Shown: positions 7,618-16,430, numbered from the stretch's first letter. The stretch: 64,000 nucleotides of DNA from Nitratireductor soli (GCF_001050155.1 NZ_LFVY01000001.1:1-64000); one strand, 5' to 3'. Numbers and translations: made by a program. The notes: a model not told the origin generated them from the letters alone.

Positions 7618-8640
7618 ATGAGCAAGGCGAAGGTTCAAAAACAGGCAGCGGGGACGACCGGTTCGGCAGAGATGGCCGCCGCGCGTCCCAGGAGCAGCGC
7701 CATCAGCAGCAAGACCGACCGCCTGCGCGTGCGTGCCGCATGGATGTATTTCGTCGAGCAGAAGACGCAGAACGAGATCGCCGAGATTCTCGGCATCGGC
7801 CGCGTCAGTGTTGTGCGCATGCTGGCCGAGGCGCGCTCGCGCAACGAGGTCAAGATCACCATCGAGGGCGATCTGGCGGAAATCACCAGCATCGAACGCG
7901 CCCTGGAAGAGCGGTTCGGCCTGCAACGCGCCGTCGTTGCGCCGCTGTCGCAGCCAGGCGCCGATCCGATCCCCGCCATCAGTGCCGCCACCGGCAGCTT
8001 CGTCTCCGACGTGGTGGCCGCGGGCATGTCGGTCGGCGTCGGCTGGGGGCGCACATTGTTCGGCTCGCTGCCGTTCATGCGCGCCCGCCCGCTGGCCGAT
8101 TTCAAGGTTATTTCGCTGCTCGGCGGTGTCGGTGTGGCGCGTCGCTTCAACCCGGCGGAATTCGCCTGGCGCTTTGCCCGTGCCTTCCAGGGGGACGGCT
8201 ATCTCATCCCGGCGCCGGCGGTGGTGGACAGCGTCGAGACCAAGACGGCGCTGATCGAGCGCTGCGGGCTGCATGAAATCCTGACGCTCGCCGATACGCT
8301 GGACGCGGTGCTGGTGTCGGTCGGCGGCATCGCCTCGGCGACCACCTTCTATCGCGGCGGCTATCTGAGCGAGGCGATGCGCGAGGCCCTGGCGGGCAAG
8401 GGCGCGGTGGGCGACATTCTCTATCACTTCTATGACCGTGACGGCGCGCTGGTGGATCACCCGATCAACGACCGGGTGATGTCGGTCGATGTCGACCGGT
8501 TGCGCCGCGCGCGCATGCGCATCCTCACCTCGGGCGGTGCCGACAAGATCGATGCGCTGATCGGTGCGATGAAACTCGTCGAACCGACCGTGTTCATCAC
8601 CGACGAGGAAAGCGCGCGGCAGGTCCTGGCGCTGGCGTAG
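7618..8640 (+). CDS. SorC-family sugar-binding transcriptional regulator
   Basis: A 340-residue SorC/DeoR-type regulator. After a polar N-terminus it has a helix-turn-helix (residues about 35-75, EQKTQNEIAEILGIGRVSVVRMLAEAR). The rest is the SorC sugar-phosphate-binding domain (GVGWGRTLFGSL, ISLLGGVG, VSVGGIASATTFYRGG). Family members bind phosphorylated sugars and control uptake operons. It lies beside the glucitol-type PTS and is the best candidate to act on the palindrome at 1756-1775. The ATG at 7618 has GGGAAGG upstream; an earlier in-frame start at 7549 lies in the divergent promoter region. Confidence 0.9.
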   Translation: MSKAKVQKQAAGTTGSAEMAAARPRSSAISSKTDRLRVRAAWMYFVEQKTQNEIAEILGIGRVSVVRMLAEARSRNEVKITIEGDLAEITSIERALEERFGLQRAVVAPLSQPGADPIPAISAATGSFVSDVVAAGMSVGVGWGRTLFGSLPFMRARPLADFKVISLLGGVGVARRFNPAEFAWRFARAFQGDGYLIPAPAVVDSVETKTALIERCGLHEILTLADTLDAVLVSVGGIASATTFYRGGYLSEAMREALAGKGAVGDILYHFYDRDGALVDHPINDRVMSVDVDRLRRARMRILTSGGADKIDALIGAMKLVEPTVFITDEESARQVLALA

Positions 8641-8654
8641 GCAGGCATTTGATC

Positions 8655-9551
8655 ATGGTGGAAGACAGGTTCGCGCGGCGTTTCCTCCCCTCATTTTCCG
8701 TCCTGCGCAGCTTTGCCTCGGCAGCGCGCCACCAGAGTTTCACGCTTGCCGCGGAAGAGCTGAACCTGACGCAGAGCGCCGTCAGCCGGCACATACGCGA
8801 CATGGAGGCGGCCCTCGGCTTCAGCCTGTTTCGCCGCGTCGGGCGGCGGGTGGTGCTGACACCGGCCGGCAAGAACCTGGCGGATGCGCTGGAGGACGAT
8901 CTGGGGCGCATCGCGCAGACGCTGCACCGGGCGATCGCCGCCGGCATGTCGGGTACGGTGCTGAATGTCGCCAGCCTGCCGACCTTCGCCGCGCGCTGGC
9001 TGATTCCGCGCCTGCCGGACTTCGAGAAGACTCATCCCGGCATCGGCATCAACCTGACGGCGCGCATCGATCCGTTCGACCTGGCGCGTGAGCGGTTCGA
9101 TGTGGCGATCCATTTCGGCCGCGAGAACTGGCCCGATGCGAAACTCACCAAATTGTGCGACGAGGCGATGATCGCCGTCGCCGCGCCGCGCTTCATCGAG
9201 CGTCATGGCATCAGCGGGGCAGAGACGCTTTTCGACGCACCCCTGTTGCATCTGCAGAGCCGGCCCGGCGCCTGGGCCGACTGGATGCACGAGGCCGGCG
9301 TCGATGACGTTCCGGCCCTGCCCGGCAAGCAGTTCGACCAGTTCACCATGGTCATTGCCGGCGCGTCGGCCGGGCTCGGCGCCGGGCTCGTGCCGGCCTA
9401 TCTGATCGAGGAGGAACTGCGCTCCGGCGCACTGGTGCCGCTCGGCAAGACGATGCTGAAGACGGCAAACAGCTATTTCCTCGTCCAGCCGCTCGGTGTC
9501 GACAACCCCTCGGCGGATGCCTTCGTGTCGTGGATCGTCAAACAGGTCTGA
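8655..9551 (+). CDS. LysR-family transcriptional regulator (GcvA-like)
   Basis: A 298-residue LysR regulator. The winged helix at residues 10-65 contains FTLAAEELNLTQSAVSRHIRDME. The effector domain starts near residue 95 with TVLNVASLPTFAARWLIPRL, the sequence type of the GcvA subgroup. It lies 14 bases after the SorC gene and 174 bases before the ALDH7-type gene on the same strand. It probably controls that dehydrogenase, perhaps through the paired palindromes at 9621-9670. The effector is unknown; in this setting an aminoadipate or lysine breakdown product is a reasonable guess. Confidence 0.88.
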   Translation: MVEDRFARRFLPSFSVLRSFASAARHQSFTLAAEELNLTQSAVSRHIRDMEAALGFSLFRRVGRRVVLTPAGKNLADALEDDLGRIAQTLHRAIAAGMSGTVLNVASLPTFAARWLIPRLPDFEKTHPGIGINLTARIDPFDLARERFDVAIHFGRENWPDAKLTKLCDEAMIAVAAPRFIERHGISGAETLFDAPLLHLQSRPGAWADWMHEAGVDDVPALPGKQFDQFTMVIAGASAGLGAGLVPAYLIEEELRSGALVPLGKTMLKTANSYFLVQPLGVDNPSADAFVSWIVKQV

Positions 9552-9620
9552 CCGCCGCCTGCCGGCAGACGCATGACCGCTCATCATCAATACAGTCCGA
9601 TTTTCCGTTTCCATTGCGGC

Positions 9621-9670
9621 GGGCCGGACCCTACATTCCGGCCGAAGGGCCAGACCCTATATTCCGGCCG
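9621..9670 (+). promoter_or_regulatory. Two tandem 24-bp palindromic repeats upstream of the ALDH7 gene
   Basis: Copies at 9621-9644 and 9647-9670 differ at two bases and repeat every 26 bp. Copy 1 is an inverted repeat, GGCCGGA-N8-TCCGGCC. Copy 2 keeps the right arm and has one change in the left. The layout suits a regulator dimer pair, most likely the LysR protein encoded just upstream, or a recent local duplication. Confidence 0.5.
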
Positions 9671-9725
9671 CATGCGGCGTGCTTTTGCGCGCCAGTCAAA
9701 CCAACTCCCAGGGAGCCAAGCACCC

Positions 9726-11240
9726 ATGAGCATCAAGACCGAGACGAGCGACATCCTGAAGCGGCTGGGCGTCGACCCGAAAACCCTCTCCGGCGGTGAC
9801 CTGATCGTCCGCACGCCGGTGACCGGCGAGCAGATCGCCGCAATCGCCTCCATCTCCGCGGCCGAAACCAGCGCTGTCATCGACCGGGCGCATGACGCCT
9901 TCAAGGCCTGGCGCGACGTGCCGGCGCCGCGGCGCGGCGAACTGGTGCGGCTGCTGGGCGAGGAGCTGCGCGCGGCGAAGGAGGATCTCGGCCGCCTCGT
10001 TTCGATCGAGGTCGGCAAGGTCCGTTCCGAGGGCCTCGGCGAGGTGCAGGAGATGATCGACATCTGCGATTTCGCCGTCGGCCTGTCGCGCCAGCTCTAC
10101 GGGCTGACCATCGCCACCGAACGGCCCGGCCACCGGATGATGGAGACCTGGCACCCGCTTGGCGTGATCGGCGTCATCTCGGCCTTCAATTTCCCGGTCG
10201 CCGTCTGGTCCTGGAACGCAGCGCTGGCGCTCGTCTGCGGCGACAGTGTGGTGTGGAAGCCGTCGGAGAAGACGCCGCTCACCGCCCTTGCCTGCGCGGC
10301 GATCTTCGCGCGTGCCGCCAAGCGTTTCGGCCAGGACGCGCCGGACAATCTGATGACCGTGATCATCGGCGACCGGGCGGTCGGCGAGGCGATGGTCGAT
10401 CATCCGAAGGTGCCGCTGGTCTCGGCCACCGGCTCGACGCGCATGGGCCGCGAAGTGGGTCCGCGCCTGGCGAAGCGTTTCGCCCGCGCCGTTCTGGAAC
10501 TCGGCGGCAACAATGCCGGCATTGTCTGCCCCTCGGCCGATCTCGACATGGCGCTGCGCGCCATCGCCTTCGGCGCCATGGGCACGGCCGGCCAGCGCTG
10601 CACGACGCTGCGCCGGCTGTTCGTCCATGAATCGGTCTATGACGCGCTGCTGCCGCGCCTGCGCAAGGCGTATCAATCGGTATCCGTGGGCAGCCCGCTG
10701 GCGACGGATGCGCTGGTCGGCCCGCTGATCGACAAGGCGGCCTTCGACAATATGCAGAAGGCGCTCGAAGCGGCGAAGGCGCTTGGCGGGCAGGTGACGG
10801 GCGGCGGGCGCTTCGACGCCGGCAACGCCGATGCCTATTACGCCCATCCGGCCCTGGTGGAGATGCCCAGGCAGGACGGCGTGGTGCTGGAAGAAACCTT
10901 CGCGCCGATCCTCTACGTCATGAAGTACAGCGATTTCGACGCGGTGCTGGAACAGCACAATGCGGTCGGCGCCGGCCTCTCCTCGTCCATCTTCACCACC
11001 GACATGCGCGAGGCGGAAGAATTTCTCAGCGCGCGGGGCTCGGATTGCGGCATCGCCAATGTGAACATCGGCACGTCGGGTGCGGAGATCGGCGGTGCGT
11101 TCGGCGGCGAGAAGGAAACGGGCGGCGGGCGTGAATCGGGCTCCGACGCCTGGAAGGCCTATATGCGCCGCGCCACCAACACGGTGAATTATTCGAAGGC
11201 GCTGCCATTGGCGCAGGGCGTGTCGTTCGACATCGAATAG
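9726..11240 (+). CDS. amaB: Aldehyde dehydrogenase family 7, probable L-aminoadipate-semialdehyde dehydrogenase
   Basis: A 504-residue NAD-dependent aldehyde dehydrogenase of the ALDH7 (antiquitin) type. Visible are the substrate/NAD-binding FNFPVAVWSWN and GDSVVWKPSEKTPLT, the catalytic glutamate in LELGGNN, and the catalytic cysteine in GQRCTTLRR. The C-terminal NVNIGTSGAEIGGAFGGEKETGGGRESGSDAWK is diagnostic of the family. In proteobacteria this enzyme oxidises 2-aminoadipate 6-semialdehyde in lysine breakdown. The ATG at 9726 follows GGGAG; an upstream in-frame start would translate the tandem palindromes and is less likely. Confidence 0.9.
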   Translation: MSIKTETSDILKRLGVDPKTLSGGDLIVRTPVTGEQIAAIASISAAETSAVIDRAHDAFKAWRDVPAPRRGELVRLLGEELRAAKEDLGRLVSIEVGKVRSEGLGEVQEMIDICDFAVGLSRQLYGLTIATERPGHRMMETWHPLGVIGVISAFNFPVAVWSWNAALALVCGDSVVWKPSEKTPLTALACAAIFARAAKRFGQDAPDNLMTVIIGDRAVGEAMVDHPKVPLVSATGSTRMGREVGPRLAKRFARAVLELGGNNAGIVCPSADLDMALRAIAFGAMGTAGQRCTTLRRLFVHESVYDALLPRLRKAYQSVSVGSPLATDALVGPLIDKAAFDNMQKALEAAKALGGQVTGGGRFDAGNADAYYAHPALVEMPRQDGVVLEETFAPILYVMKYSDFDAVLEQHNAVGAGLSSSIFTTDMREAEEFLSARGSDCGIANVNIGTSGAEIGGAFGGEKETGGGRESGSDAWKAYMRRATNTVNYSKALPLAQGVSFDIE

Positions 11241-11405
11241 GCAGCGCTTGCGGCAAAACGTAAGGGCGGCAACCCTGTCATCCTGGCGGGGTGGTCGCAT
11301 TCATTGGTGCATCCGAGCCTCCGCCTTGGGCGAACCGGGTTTTTCTCCAACTGCCGGCGCACGAAAGCGATGGGGACAAGCGCGCCATCGCGCCACGATG
11401 CGCGG

Positions 11406-11867
11406 TCAGCGGTCAGCCGAGTTACGCTGCTGTGCCTGCTGGACAGCGGCGCCGAATTGCTCCGGCGTTGGAGATTCCTCAAACGAGGGGACACCATCAG
11501 GGAGGCTGATCCAGTGTTGCTTTCGCCTGGTCCACATATGAACGATGGGCTCCAGCTTCTGGCTGCCGGCCAGCGTGCCCGCACGCAGGAAAATCATATC
11601 TGGGAGAGCGCTATTCCGGTTGAAGAGGCGCGTATGACAAACGTCGCAGAACACCTCCTCGAACCGGATGTCATTGGCCGTCCGGCTGTAGGTTGTCGTT
11701 GTCCCTTCACAGGCAAAGGCGGAGGCCGGCACCATCGCATGCTCGGCGAAAGCGCTACCACTGCGGGTTTGGCAGTTCAGGCAGTGACACGCGTAAACAT
11801 GCACGGGACCATCGCTTGTGAGGCTGTAGGCGACTGATCCGCATTCGCAACTTCCAGCCTCTGTCAT
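11406..11867 (-). CDS. GFA-family protein (glutathione-dependent formaldehyde-activating enzyme-like)
   Basis: A 153-residue GFA/CENP-V-fold protein with the full set of seven zinc-ligand cysteines: CECG, CHCLNC and CDVC. The family includes S-hydroxymethylglutathione synthase, but most members with this length have no proven reaction. An open frame runs to 12050 in the same phase, but GAGGGG lies just before the ATG at 11867 and the protein starts with the conserved SCECGSVAY. It is followed by about 165 bp without a gene before the ALDH stop. Confidence 0.85.
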   Translation of the reverse strand: MTEAGSCECGSVAYSLTSDGPVHVYACHCLNCQTRSGSAFAEHAMVPASAFACEGTTTTYSRTANDIRFEEVFCDVCHTRLFNRNSALPDMIFLRAGTLAGSQKLEPIVHMWTRRKQHWISLPDGVPSFEESPTPEQFGAAVQQAQQRNSADR

Positions 11868-11931
11868 GGAAGACCCCTCCAAGAGTACAGTGTTACGTGC
11901 TGTTGCCATTCCGCACCGGCGGCCGAGCAGC

Positions 11932-12195
11932 CTATTCCATGCCGAGCGCGGCCATGTAGAGGTCGAGGATGGCTTCCTCTTCCTGGCGCTCGGCCTGATC
12001 CTTCTTGCGCAGCCGCACCAGCGTGCGCACCGCCTTGGTATCGAAGCCATTGCCCTTCATCTCGGCATAGACTTCCTTGATGTCCTCGGCGATCGTCTTC
12101 TTGTCTTCCTCGAGACGCTCGACGCGCTCGATGAAGGCGCGAAGCTGGCCGGCGGCCACGGTCTCGGATGTCTCTGTGGTGATGTCGTCGGCCAT
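11932..12195 (-). CDS. gapR: GapR-family nucleoid-associated protein (DUF2312)
   Basis: An 87-residue protein nearly all coiled-coil, with the family core [20 protein letters not shown] followed by [13 protein letters not shown]. In Caulobacter, GapR binds overtwisted AT-rich DNA ahead of replication and transcription and is needed for normal chromosome dynamics. The family is almost confined to Alphaproteobacteria, which supports the taxonomic reading of this window. The protein has the normal length and no added domains. It is on the minus strand between GFA and DUF1244 genes. Confidence 0.92.
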   Translation of the reverse strand: MADDITTETSETVAAGQLRAFIERVERLEEDKKTIAEDIKEVYAEMKGNGFDTKAVRTLVRLRKKDQAERQEEEAILDLYMAALGME

Positions 12196-12319
12196 GCGAA
12201 ACTCCAGTTCATGGATCGAATGCCCGCGACTCGGGGCGCGCGGGCTGGTTGCAGGTTCGATGCCTCAGCCGAGGTCCAGGGTCAAGGGGCGAAAAGGACG
12301 GGGAACCGCGCTTTGAGGC

Positions 12320-12628
12320 TCAGTGGTCCTTCGGGCGGTTGTCCTGGAAGGAGGCCTGCTGCTCGGGGGTCGCCTCCGTCTGGTGACGCGCGCGCCATTC
12401 CTCATACGGCATGCCGTAGATGATTTCGCGCGATTCATCCTTGCCGAGCGCAATGCCGTCGGCTTCCGCCGCCTCGCGATACCAGTTGGACAGGCAGTTG
12501 CGGCAGAAGCCGGCGAGGTTCATCAGATCGATGTTCTGCACATCGCCGCGGTCGCGCAGGTGATCGACAAGGCGGCGAAAGGCGGCAGCCTCCAGGTCGC
12601 GTTTCTGATCGTCGGTGAGCGTCGTCAT
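12320..12628 (-). CDS. DUF1244-family protein
   Basis: A 102-residue member of the DUF1244 family, with FRRLVDHLRDRGDVQNIDLM and a CRNCLSNWYREAA segment. The two cysteines in CRNC could bind metal; this is inference. No biochemical role is established for the family as far as I know. It starts 13 bases after the N-formylglutamate amidohydrolase stop and is probably co-transcribed with it. Confidence 0.88.
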   Translation of the reverse strand: MTTLTDDQKRDLEAAAFRRLVDHLRDRGDVQNIDLMNLAGFCRNCLSNWYREAAEADGIALGKDESREIIYGMPYEEWRARHQTEATPEQQASFQDNRPKDH

Positions 12629-12641
12629 GGCAGGGTCCTCG

Positions 12642-13439
12642 TCATATCCGGTCGGTGCGCGAGCCGTAATGCCTCACCTCATGCATATCGGGGCGGGCGT
12701 TGATCGCGTCAAGGATGGGCGCCAGGCGTTCAGCCCAGCTCCGGGCGCCTTCCTCGTCGGCGATCAGGTCCTGGCGGATCTCGATCAGCGCGTGGGCGAG
12801 GCCGCTCATCGTCGCGTGGCGGTGCATCGTGTCGCCCGGCAGGGCGCCGTCATAGGGTTCATTGTCGCCGATGGTCAGACGCTCGTCGGCGGCAAGGGCG
12901 GCGATCAGCGGCGTCACCGCGCGGTCGTCGCGGTCCCACAACAGGCCGGCGTGCCAGGGGCGTGGCCGCCCCTGCATGACCGGCGTGAAGGAATGGAGCG
13001 AAATAACCAGCGGCGCGGCGCCGCTGGCCGCCGCCGTGTGCGCGATCAGTTCCGCGACGGCCGCGTGATAGGGCCGGTAGAACCGGTCGAGCCGGGTCTG
13101 CCGCTCTGCCTCGGAGATCGGATAATTCCCCGGCACGATGGTGCCGTCATAAAGCTGCCGGATCAGGGTCGGATCGTCCTCGCCGCGGTTGGGGTCGATC
13201 AGCAGGCGCGAAAAGCCGCACAGGATTGCCGGCGCGCCGGTCAGCCTTGCCAGTGCGCGTGTCACGTTCTCGACACCGATGTCGTAGGCGATGTGGCGTT
13301 CGAATTCGCCGGCAGGCAGGCCAAGCCCGGCATAGGCGGCGGGCAGGGCGCGCTTGGCATGGTCGGCAATCAGCACCAGACCCTTGCCGTCGTCGCCGGC
13401 AATGCGTTCATAGGGAGCTTCGAAGGGGTGGGACGTCAT
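12642..13439 (-). CDS. N-formylglutamate amidohydrolase family protein
   Basis: A 265-residue member of the N-formylglutamate amidohydrolase (HutG2-like) family, with VLIADHAKRALP near the start, LCGFSRLLIDPNRGEDD, ISLHSFTPVMQG, and the late IEIRQDLI. The conserved His and Glu residues in these motifs are thought to bind the zinc of the active site. Family members hydrolyse N-formyl amino acids, classically at the end of one histidine-degradation route. No hut genes are nearby, so the substrate may differ. It is divergent from the DUF1036 gene. Confidence 0.85.
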   Translation of the reverse strand: MTSHPFEAPYERIAGDDGKGLVLIADHAKRALPAAYAGLGLPAGEFERHIAYDIGVENVTRALARLTGAPAILCGFSRLLIDPNRGEDDPTLIRQLYDGTIVPGNYPISEAERQTRLDRFYRPYHAAVAELIAHTAAASGAAPLVISLHSFTPVMQGRPRPWHAGLLWDRDDRAVTPLIAALAADERLTIGDNEPYDGALPGDTMHRHATMSGLAHALIEIRQDLIADEEGARSWAERLAPILDAINARPDMHEVRHYGSRTDRI

Positions 13440-13602
13440 CGGGCTTTCGGCAGGCTTGAAACGGTTCGTTTAACGGTGCTGTTATCGCTCTATGACCGTT
13501 TCCTTCCATGAAGCGCGCTCAATCGCAATGGCTTGGGCGAAAACGTGCCGCGGCTGCCGATGCCGCGTTGACAGGGGGGCGGACATTGCCGAAAAGGAAA
13601 AT

Positions 13603-14154
13603 ATGCTCAACTTGCGATCAGGGTGTCGGGAAATGCTGCGTCGGGCGTCACGCGTGAATTGCCGGGGGGCTTTTCTGCTTGCTGCTGCCGGATTATGCGC
13701 GCTTCTCCTGGCGCCGACACCGGCGCTTGCCGATTTCCGCGTCTGCAATTCGACGCAGAACCTGGTCGGCGTGGCGATCGGCTACCGCACGGCCAGCGGC
13801 TGGGTCAGCGAAGGCTGGTGGCATATCGAGAAATCGAGTTGCAAGACGCTGATCGAGGGCTTGCTCGAATCGCGCTATTACTACATCTATGCGGAAGACG
13901 CCGCGCGCGGCGGGCGCTGGGAAGGCGCGACCCAGATGTGCATAGCCCTCACCGAGTTCAAGATTGCCGGCACCAATGATTGTTTCGCACGCGGCTTCCA
14001 GCGTGCCGGATTCCAGGAATACGACACGCGCGAGCAGGAAAACTGGATGGTGGATTTGACCGATAGCCCGACCGACGACACCACGCTCAACGGTACCAAT
14101 GGGGGCACCAATGGGGGCACCAATGCGGGCGCCAATGGCGGCGGTGCGCAATGA
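13603..14154 (+). CDS. DUF1036-family exported protein
   Basis: A 183-residue protein with a signal peptide (AAAGLCALLLAPTPALA, cleavage near residue 44) and a DUF1036 domain (FRVCNSTQNLVGVAIGYRT, SEGWWHIEKSSCKTL). Four cysteines in the mature part suit disulphide bonds in the periplasm. The C-terminus is a glycine/asparagine tail from 12-bp direct repeats that encode GTNG units (14092-14140). The ATG at 13603 has AAAGGA upstream; an in-frame ATG at 13492 would put a charged stretch before the signal. The TGA overlaps the pyruvate kinase ATG in ATGA. Confidence 0.85.
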   Translation: MLNLRSGCREMLRRASRVNCRGAFLLAAAGLCALLLAPTPALADFRVCNSTQNLVGVAIGYRTASGWVSEGWWHIEKSSCKTLIEGLLESRYYYIYAEDAARGGRWEGATQMCIALTEFKIAGTNDCFARGFQRAGFQEYDTREQENWMVDLTDSPTDDTTLNGTNGGTNGGTNAGANGGGAQ

Positions 14155-15587
14155 GGCGTAACCGCAAGGTCAAGATTCTGGCGACGCTCGGCCCGGCCTC
14201 TTCCGACGAAGCCATGATCGAGCGCCTGCTGACGGCGGGCGCCGACGTCTTCCGCATCAATATGAGCCACGCCAGTCACGACCTGATGCGCACGCTCGTC
14301 GCCCGCATCCGCTCGGTCGAAAAGAAGGTGGGGCACCCGATCGGCATTCTCGCCGATCTGCAGGGGCCGAAACTGCGCGTCGGCGCCTTCGCCGACAAGA
14401 GCGTGGCGCTCGAGGTCGGCCAGAAATTCGTGCTCGACGACAATGCGGCGCCGGGCGATGCGACCCGGGTGCACCTGCCGCATCCCGAAATCCTGAAATC
14501 GGTCGAGCCGGGACATCGGTTGCTGATCGACGACGGCCGCCTGCAACTGAAGGCGCTGGAGAACGACGGAAAATCGATCACCTGCGAGGTGGTGGCGGGC
14601 AGCAAGATCTCCGACCGCAAGGGCGTCAGCCTGCCCGACACGGACCTGCCGATGGGCGCGCTGACGGAGAAGGACCGCAAGGACCTCGACGCCGTGCTGT
14701 CGGCCGATGTCGACTGGATCGCCCTGTCGTTCATCCAGCGGCCCGAGGATCTGGCCGAGGTGCGCAAGGTGGCGCGCGGCCGGGCCCTGCTGCTGGCCAA
14801 GATCGAGAAGCCGCAGGCGGTGAAGCGCCTGGCCGAAATCATCGAATTGTCCGATGCGCTGATGGTGGCGCGTGGCGATCTCGGCGTCGAGATGCCGCTC
14901 GAGGCCGTTCCAGGCATCCAGAAGCAGATCACGCGCGCCTGCCGGCGCGCCGGCAAGCCCGTGGTCGTGGCGACGCAGATGCTGGAATCGATGATTTCGG
15001 CGCCGGTCCCGACGCGCGCCGAAGTCTCCGACGTGGCAACCGCCGTGTTCGAGGGCGCCGACGCCATCATGCTGTCGGCCGAATCGGCGGCGGGCGACTA
15101 TCCCGTCGAGGCCGTCACGACGATGAACTCGATCGCCACGCAGGTGGAGCGCGACCCGACCTATAGCGACATCATCAACGCCCAGCGCAGCGAGCCCGAG
15201 GCGACCGGCGCCGACGCCATCTCGATGGCGGCGCGGCAGATCGCCGAGACGCTCAACCTGTCGGCCATCATCACCTACACCTCGTCGGGGACGACCGGCC
15301 TGCGCGCCGCGCGGGAGCGCCCGCACGTGCCGATCATCGCGCTGTCGCCGGTGGTGGAGACGGCGCGCCGCCTGTCGCTGGTGTGGGGCACGCATTGCGT
15401 CGTGACGGCGGATGCCAACGATCTGGACGACATGGTCGACCGGGCCTGCCGCATCGCCTATGAGGAAAAATTCGCCAAGCCGGGCGACCGGGTGATCATC
15501 ACAGCCGGCGTGCCGCTGCGCACGCCCGGCGCGACGAACATGCTGCGCATCGCCTATATCGGTTCGGACGGCCTCGGCGGAATTTGA
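14151..15587 (+). CDS. pyk: Pyruvate kinase
   Basis: A 478-residue pyruvate kinase, which converts phosphoenolpyruvate and ADP to pyruvate and ATP. The barrel start KVKILATLGPASS, the FRINMSHASH motif, the catalytic lysine in LLLAKIEKPQAV, and the metal-binding MVARGDLGVEMP and MLSAESAAGDYP are intact. The C-terminal domain is complete. The start codon overlaps the stop of the DUF1036 gene by four bases, so the two are translationally coupled. This pairing is common in rhizobia. A stem-loop repeat follows the stop by four bases. Confidence 0.96.
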   Translation: MRRNRKVKILATLGPASSDEAMIERLLTAGADVFRINMSHASHDLMRTLVARIRSVEKKVGHPIGILADLQGPKLRVGAFADKSVALEVGQKFVLDDNAAPGDATRVHLPHPEILKSVEPGHRLLIDDGRLQLKALENDGKSITCEVVAGSKISDRKGVSLPDTDLPMGALTEKDRKDLDAVLSADVDWIALSFIQRPEDLAEVRKVARGRALLLAKIEKPQAVKRLAEIIELSDALMVARGDLGVEMPLEAVPGIQKQITRACRRAGKPVVVATQMLESMISAPVPTRAEVSDVATAVFEGADAIMLSAESAAGDYPVEAVTTMNSIATQVERDPTYSDIINAQRSEPEATGADAISMAARQIAETLNLSAIITYTSSGTTGLRAARERPHVPIIALSPVVETARRLSLVWGTHCVVTADANDLDDMVDRACRIAYEEKFAKPGDRVIITAGVPLRTPGATNMLRIAYIGSDGLGGI

Positions 15588-15591
15588 TGCG

Positions 15592-15616
15592 TTCATCGTT
15601 TCACGGAAACGATGAA
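15592..15616. repeat. Stem-loop repeat after pyk
   Basis: A perfect 11-bp stem, TTCATCGTTTC-ACG-GAAACGATGAA. It lies between the convergent pyk and TPR genes and may stop both transcripts. A degenerate copy lies at 48240-48262 after leuC. Confidence 0.7.
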
Positions 15617-15621
15617 CCGAT

Positions 15622-16218
15622 CTAGATTCCCTGCCCCGCCAGCTCATCGGCCAGCTCGCCAACGGCTTTCTGCGCGCTGCGCAGCATCGGGTAGACGTCC
15701 AGGACACGCTGATAGGCGGCCAGCGCCTGCTCCTGACGGCCTGTCGACTGCAATATCCTCGCCATTCCCGACAGCGCGCCGAAATGGCGCGGTTCCAGTT
15801 CGAGCGTGCGGGAGATGTCGGCCATCGACCGGGCGTAGTCGTTCATCATGAAATGCAGCGTGGCGCGGCGGTTCCATCCCTCGGCATAGTCCGGGTAGAG
15901 CAGGATGACCTGGTCGAGGAAGTCGAGCGCGACGGGGAACTTCTCAGCCTTGATCGCCTCGTTCGCCCATTGCACCAAGAGGGCGGCCGTGGCGCTGCCG
16001 GAATCGCTCCATGTCTCGCCAATGCGCAGGGCGATGCGCCGGGCGGCCTGCTCGTTTCTTTCGTGCTTGAGATCCCGGAAAAGCGCGTCGAGCCGGGACG
16101 GCGCTTCCTGCGCCGTCCCGGTATCGGAAGCCAAGGGTGCCCGAGGCTGCTCGTCAGCCTGGGTGGCCGGTGAGAACGCAAGGAATGCCGTGCAAAAAAC
16201 TGCGATGAATCGGACCAT
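15622..16218 (-). CDS. Exported tetratricopeptide-repeat protein
   Basis: A 198-residue protein with a signal peptide (MVRFIAVFCTAFLAFSPATQA) and tandem TPR-like helices in the mature region: NEAIKAEKFPVALDFLDQVI, then YARSMADISRTLELEPRH and QEQALAAYQRVLDVYPML. Such periplasmic TPR proteins act as protein-interaction scaffolds; no partner is apparent. Start codons at 16245, 16239 and 16218 are possible. I choose 16218 because it gives the cleanest signal peptide, although none has a strong ribosome site. Confidence 0.78.
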   Translation of the reverse strand: MVRFIAVFCTAFLAFSPATQADEQPRAPLASDTGTAQEAPSRLDALFRDLKHERNEQAARRIALRIGETWSDSGSATAALLVQWANEAIKAEKFPVALDFLDQVILLYPDYAEGWNRRATLHFMMNDYARSMADISRTLELEPRHFGALSGMARILQSTGRQEQALAAYQRVLDVYPMLRSAQKAVGELADELAGQGI

Positions 16219-16304
16219 GGCGCGATCATACGCGCGCATCGGCATCAGGAAAACTGAATTTCGCGTGAACCGCGCACGCCCGAGAAAACGGGCATGCCTG
16301 AGGA

Positions 16305-16430
16305 TCAGCCCTGGCGCGCCTTGAAGCGCGGGTTGGACTTGTTGATGATGTAGATGCGGCCCTTGCGGCGGACCAGGCGGTTTTCCCGGTGGCGGGTCTT
16401 CAGCGCCTTGAGCGAATTCTTGATCTTCAT
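16305..16430 (-). CDS. rpmJ: 50S ribosomal protein L36
   Basis: A 41-residue basic protein starting [17 protein letters not shown], the longer L36 form without the four-cysteine zinc ribbon found in the short form. It carries [15 protein letters not shown] at the end. It is a component of the large ribosomal subunit near the peptidyl transferase centre. In Rhizobiales this gene commonly lies close to purE/purK, as here. The paralogous zinc-type L36 is not in the window. Confidence 0.95.
   Translation of the reverse strand: MKIKNSLKALKTRHRENRLVRRKGRIYIINKSNPRFKARQG

Noticed and set aside
8655-9725. Glycine riboswitch or gcv link suggested by the GcvA-like LysR
   Set aside because: No gcvTHP genes or glycine aptamer pattern nearby; the neighbour is an ALDH7 gene.
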